Assembly: GCF_002150765.1 (NCBI RefSeq)
Contig: NZ_MUYM01000017.1
Location: 1-64,000, forward strand
Origin: Lentzea kentuckyensis
GTDB taxonomy: Bacteria; Actinomycetota; Actinomycetes; Mycobacteriales; Pseudonocardiaceae
DNA length: 64,000 nucleotides
Direction: 5' to 3'
Shown: positions 62,253 through 64,000 of the stretch, one piece after another
Numbering within the stretch: the stretch's first letter is position 1
Layout of the letters: every line of letters starts with the position of its first letter
The notes under the pieces: model-generated
Database searches by the model: none
Told to the model about the DNA's origin: nothing
The model's input: the letters and a program-made list of their open reading frames with translations, nothing else
Program-made: the position numbers and the translations under genes

Positions 62253-63206
62253 CTAGCCGATGCGCGCGACCCCGTCGAGATCGACGGCGAGCCGTACCCG
62301 GTCCCCGACCTCACTCATCGGCCCGACCGCCTCGTACTCCTCGCCGTCGATCTCCACGAGCAACCGCACGTGGTCACGCCGGTGTACGCGTTCCAGCACA
62401 ACACCTTCCAGCGCACCCGACGGATCGACCCGCAACGCCGTGGCCCGCAGCCCGACCCGTCCCACGTCGAGGCCCACGAACGAGCCGGGCACGAACTTGT
62501 TGCACCCCAGGAACTTCGCGGTCTCGACGTCCACCGGCGAGGACCACACCTCGGCCGGCGGGCCGACCTGGACGATCCGGCCGCGCGACATGATCGCCAC
62601 CCGGTCGGCCAGCGTGAACGCCTCGTCGTGGTCGTGCGTCACGACCAGCGCGGTCGTGGCGGCCTCCCGCAGCAACCGCGCCAGGTCGACCGCGAGCTGT
62701 TCGCGCAACGCGCGGTCCAGCGCCGACAACGGTTCGTCCAGCAGCAACAGGCGCGGTGAAGGAGCCAACGCCCGCGCCAACGCGACGCGCTGCTGCTCGC
62801 CGCCGGACAGCTGCGTCACCCGGCGATCCGCATAGCCTTCGAGGCCGACCAGTTCCAACAGGGACAGCACCCGCTTGTCCCGCGACTCGCGTTCGACCTT
62901 CTTCATCCGCAGGCCGAAAGCCACGTTCCCCGCCACCGACCGGTGCGGGAACAGCTGCCCGTCCTGGAAGACCAGACCGAACTCCCGCCGGTGCACCGGC
63001 ACGCCGGCCAGATCCGCGCCGTCCCACCGCACCGCACCGGAAGAGGGCTTCTCCAGTCCCGCGATCGTGCGCAGCAGTGTCGACTTCCCGCAGCCGGACG
63101 GCCCGAGCAACGCGACGACCTCGCCGTCCGCCACGGTCAGCGACACGTCCGACACGGCGGCCGTCTGTCCATAACGGACGGTGATCGAGTCCAGGTCCAG
63201 CGCCAT
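62253..63206 (-). CDS. ABC importer ATPase (ThiQ/FbpC/PotA type)
   Basis: A 317-residue ATPase. Walker A is GPSGCGKST (about 37-45), the signature LSGGEQQRVALARAL, Walker B LLLLDEPLSALD, and the H-loop VVTHDHDEA. A C-terminal TOBE-like domain (about 235-317) ends DRVRLAVDLDGVARIG. ATG 63206 overlaps the permease stop by 1 bp (ATGA). Substrates of this group are thiamine, ferric iron, sulfate or polyamines; the permease suggests thiamine or iron. Confidence 0.88.
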   Translation of the reverse strand: MALDLDSITVRYGQTAAVSDVSLTVADGEVVALLGPSGCGKSTLLRTIAGLEKPSSGAVRWDGADLAGVPVHRREFGLVFQDGQLFPHRSVAGNVAFGLRMKKVERESRDKRVLSLLELVGLEGYADRRVTQLSGGEQQRVALARALAPSPRLLLLDEPLSALDRALREQLAVDLARLLREAATTALVVTHDHDEAFTLADRVAIMSRGRIVQVGPPAEVWSSPVDVETAKFLGCNKFVPGSFVGLDVGRVGLRATALRVDPSGALEGVVLERVHRRDHVRLLVEIDGEEYEAVGPMSEVGDRVRLAVDLDGVARIG

Positions 63207-64000
63207 CAGAACTCCCCGCTGCCCGGCACGCGCAACCGTTCGATCAGCAGCACGCACCCGACCGTCACGACCATCAGCAGCGCGCACGCCGCATAAGCCA
63301 TCTGGCTGTTCAACTCCCCCGGCCGCGACATCAGCCGTGCGATCACCACCGGCAACGTCGGCGCGTCCGGTCGTGCCAGGAAACTCGTCGCACCGAACTC
63401 CCCCAGTGCCACCACGTAGCCGAACCCGGCCGCCGCCACCAGCGACCGTCCGACCAGCGGCAGATCCACTTCACGCCACACCCGCGACGGCGAGGCGCCC
63501 AGCGTTGCCGCCGCCTGCCGCAGCCGTTCGTCCACGGCCCGCAGCACCGGCAGCACCATCCGCACGATCAACGGCGTCACCACCAACGCCTGCGCCAGCG
63601 GCACCAGCAGCGGCGAGGTCCGGAAATCGCCCGGCAACGCGTCCATCGTGACCAGGTACCCGAAGCCCACGGTCACCGCGGACACCCCGAGCGGCAGCAT
63701 CAGCGCGGTGTCGAGCACCTCGGAGACGCGGCTCCCGGACCTCCGCAACCCGACCAGCACCACCGCCGAGAACACCCCGACCACCAACGCCACCAAGGTC
63801 GCGTCGAACGCCGTCCGCACCGAGTTCACCGCCGCGTCGATGCCGGTCACCGCCAACGTCCCGCGATCACCCCGTGACGCCAGCGCCGCGTACCCGGCGA
63901 AGCTCCAACCGTCCCGTGTGGACAAGGACCGGGTCAGCAGTCCGACGACCGGTGTCAGCAACGCCACGACGACAGCGAAAGCGGCCAGCACGACGTACCA
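63206..64000 (-). CDS. ABC importer permease (ThiP/FbpB-like), partial
   Basis: At least 264 codons are visible and the frame is still open at the window edge (it runs through the last bases as WYVVL), so the 5' part is missing. About six membrane helices are visible. The cytoplasmic EAA-type loop is LRQAAATLGASPSRVWREVDLP. The shape fits the C-terminal half of a two-module permease such as ThiP or FbpB. It is coupled with the ATPase downstream. Confidence 0.82.
   Translation of the reverse strand, partial: WYVVLAAFAVVVALLTPVVGLLTRSLSTRDGWSFAGYAALASRGDRGTLAVTGIDAAVNSVRTAFDATLVALVVGVFSAVVLVGLRRSGSRVSEVLDTALMLPLGVSAVTVGFGYLVTMDALPGDFRTSPLLVPLAQALVVTPLIVRMVLPVLRAVDERLRQAAATLGASPSRVWREVDLPLVGRSLVAAAGFGYVVALGEFGATSFLARPDAPTLPVVIARLMSRPGELNSQMAYAACALLMVVTVGCVLLIERLRVPGSGEF

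Noticed and set aside
1..64000. CRISPR array, tRNA or rRNA genes
   Set aside because: No regularly spaced direct repeats and no cloverleaf-type or rRNA sequence were recognised on either strand by eye; a covariance search would be needed to exclude a tRNA fully.

Overview
The window is high-GC DNA with frequent GTG starts, 4-bp ATGA/GTGA gene overlaps, leaderless promoters and actinobacterial marker genes: mycothiol MshB, LpqW, the DUF3117 micro-protein, GlgM/GlgC, GpgS and SigE/RseA. This points to an actinomycete, most likely Pseudonocardiaceae (Lentzea/Saccharothrix-like). From memory, the gene order follows the Mycobacterium tuberculosis Rv1165-Rv1232c block in reverse (typA, lpqW, mshB, Rv1171, fdxC, dapC, dapD, dapE, LOG, folP2, gpgS, Rv1209, tag, Rv1211, glgM, glgC, methyltransferase, sigE, rseA, htrA, tatB, mrp, MgtE_N/CBS protein). 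Lineage-specific cassettes have been inserted into it.

Layout. 1-4.4 kb: a 5'-truncated MgtE_N/CBS protein that begins inside a fold-back inverted repeat, a DUF1003 protein, a Nudix/MarR pair, mrp and tatB. 4.4-8.1 kb: envelope-stress module htrA / rseA-sigE with an O-methyltransferase, with a 164-bp MITE-like element between rseA and htrA. 8.2-18 kb: a secreted repeat protein, glgC and glgM, a lipoprotein, an MFS/LysR pair and a secreted dipeptidase-like hydrolase. 18-26 kb: pepA, a second MITE-like element, the DUF3117 gene, a PaaX/enoyl-CoA hydratase pair, a four-gene YbaB/ESX-like cassette, tag, and a small-membrane-protein/PadR group. 26-30.5 kb: a strikingly shortened cydABDC operon. 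30.4-38 kb: gpgS with a 112-residue FolP remnant, a secreted esterase, an AlkZ-like protein, two LOG proteins, a TnpB element and dapE. 38-44 kb: dapD, an AlbA_2 protein, dapC, ferredoxin, a GNAT protein and mshB. 44-52 kb: a dipeptide ABC operon and lpqW. 52-56.4 kb: typA, a Cys/Lys-rich micro-protein, a YciI protein, and trpS with a complete tryptophan leader-peptide attenuator. 56.4-64 kb: a Nudix fusion, a two-component system facing a LolA-like/ABC exporter operon, and an ABC importer cut by the window edge.

How the genes work together. dapC, dapD and dapE supply diaminopimelate. glgC and glgM make ADP-glucose and maltose-1-phosphate for alpha-glucan. SigE, its ZAS anti-sigma factor, HtrA and TatB form the cell-envelope stress and export group. 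The response regulator at 58.4-59.2 kb probably controls its own operon and the facing LolA/ABC operon through identical 11-bp-spaced direct repeats. Two families of intergenic palindromes act as terminator-like elements at scattered gene ends. No tRNA, rRNA or CRISPR array was seen.
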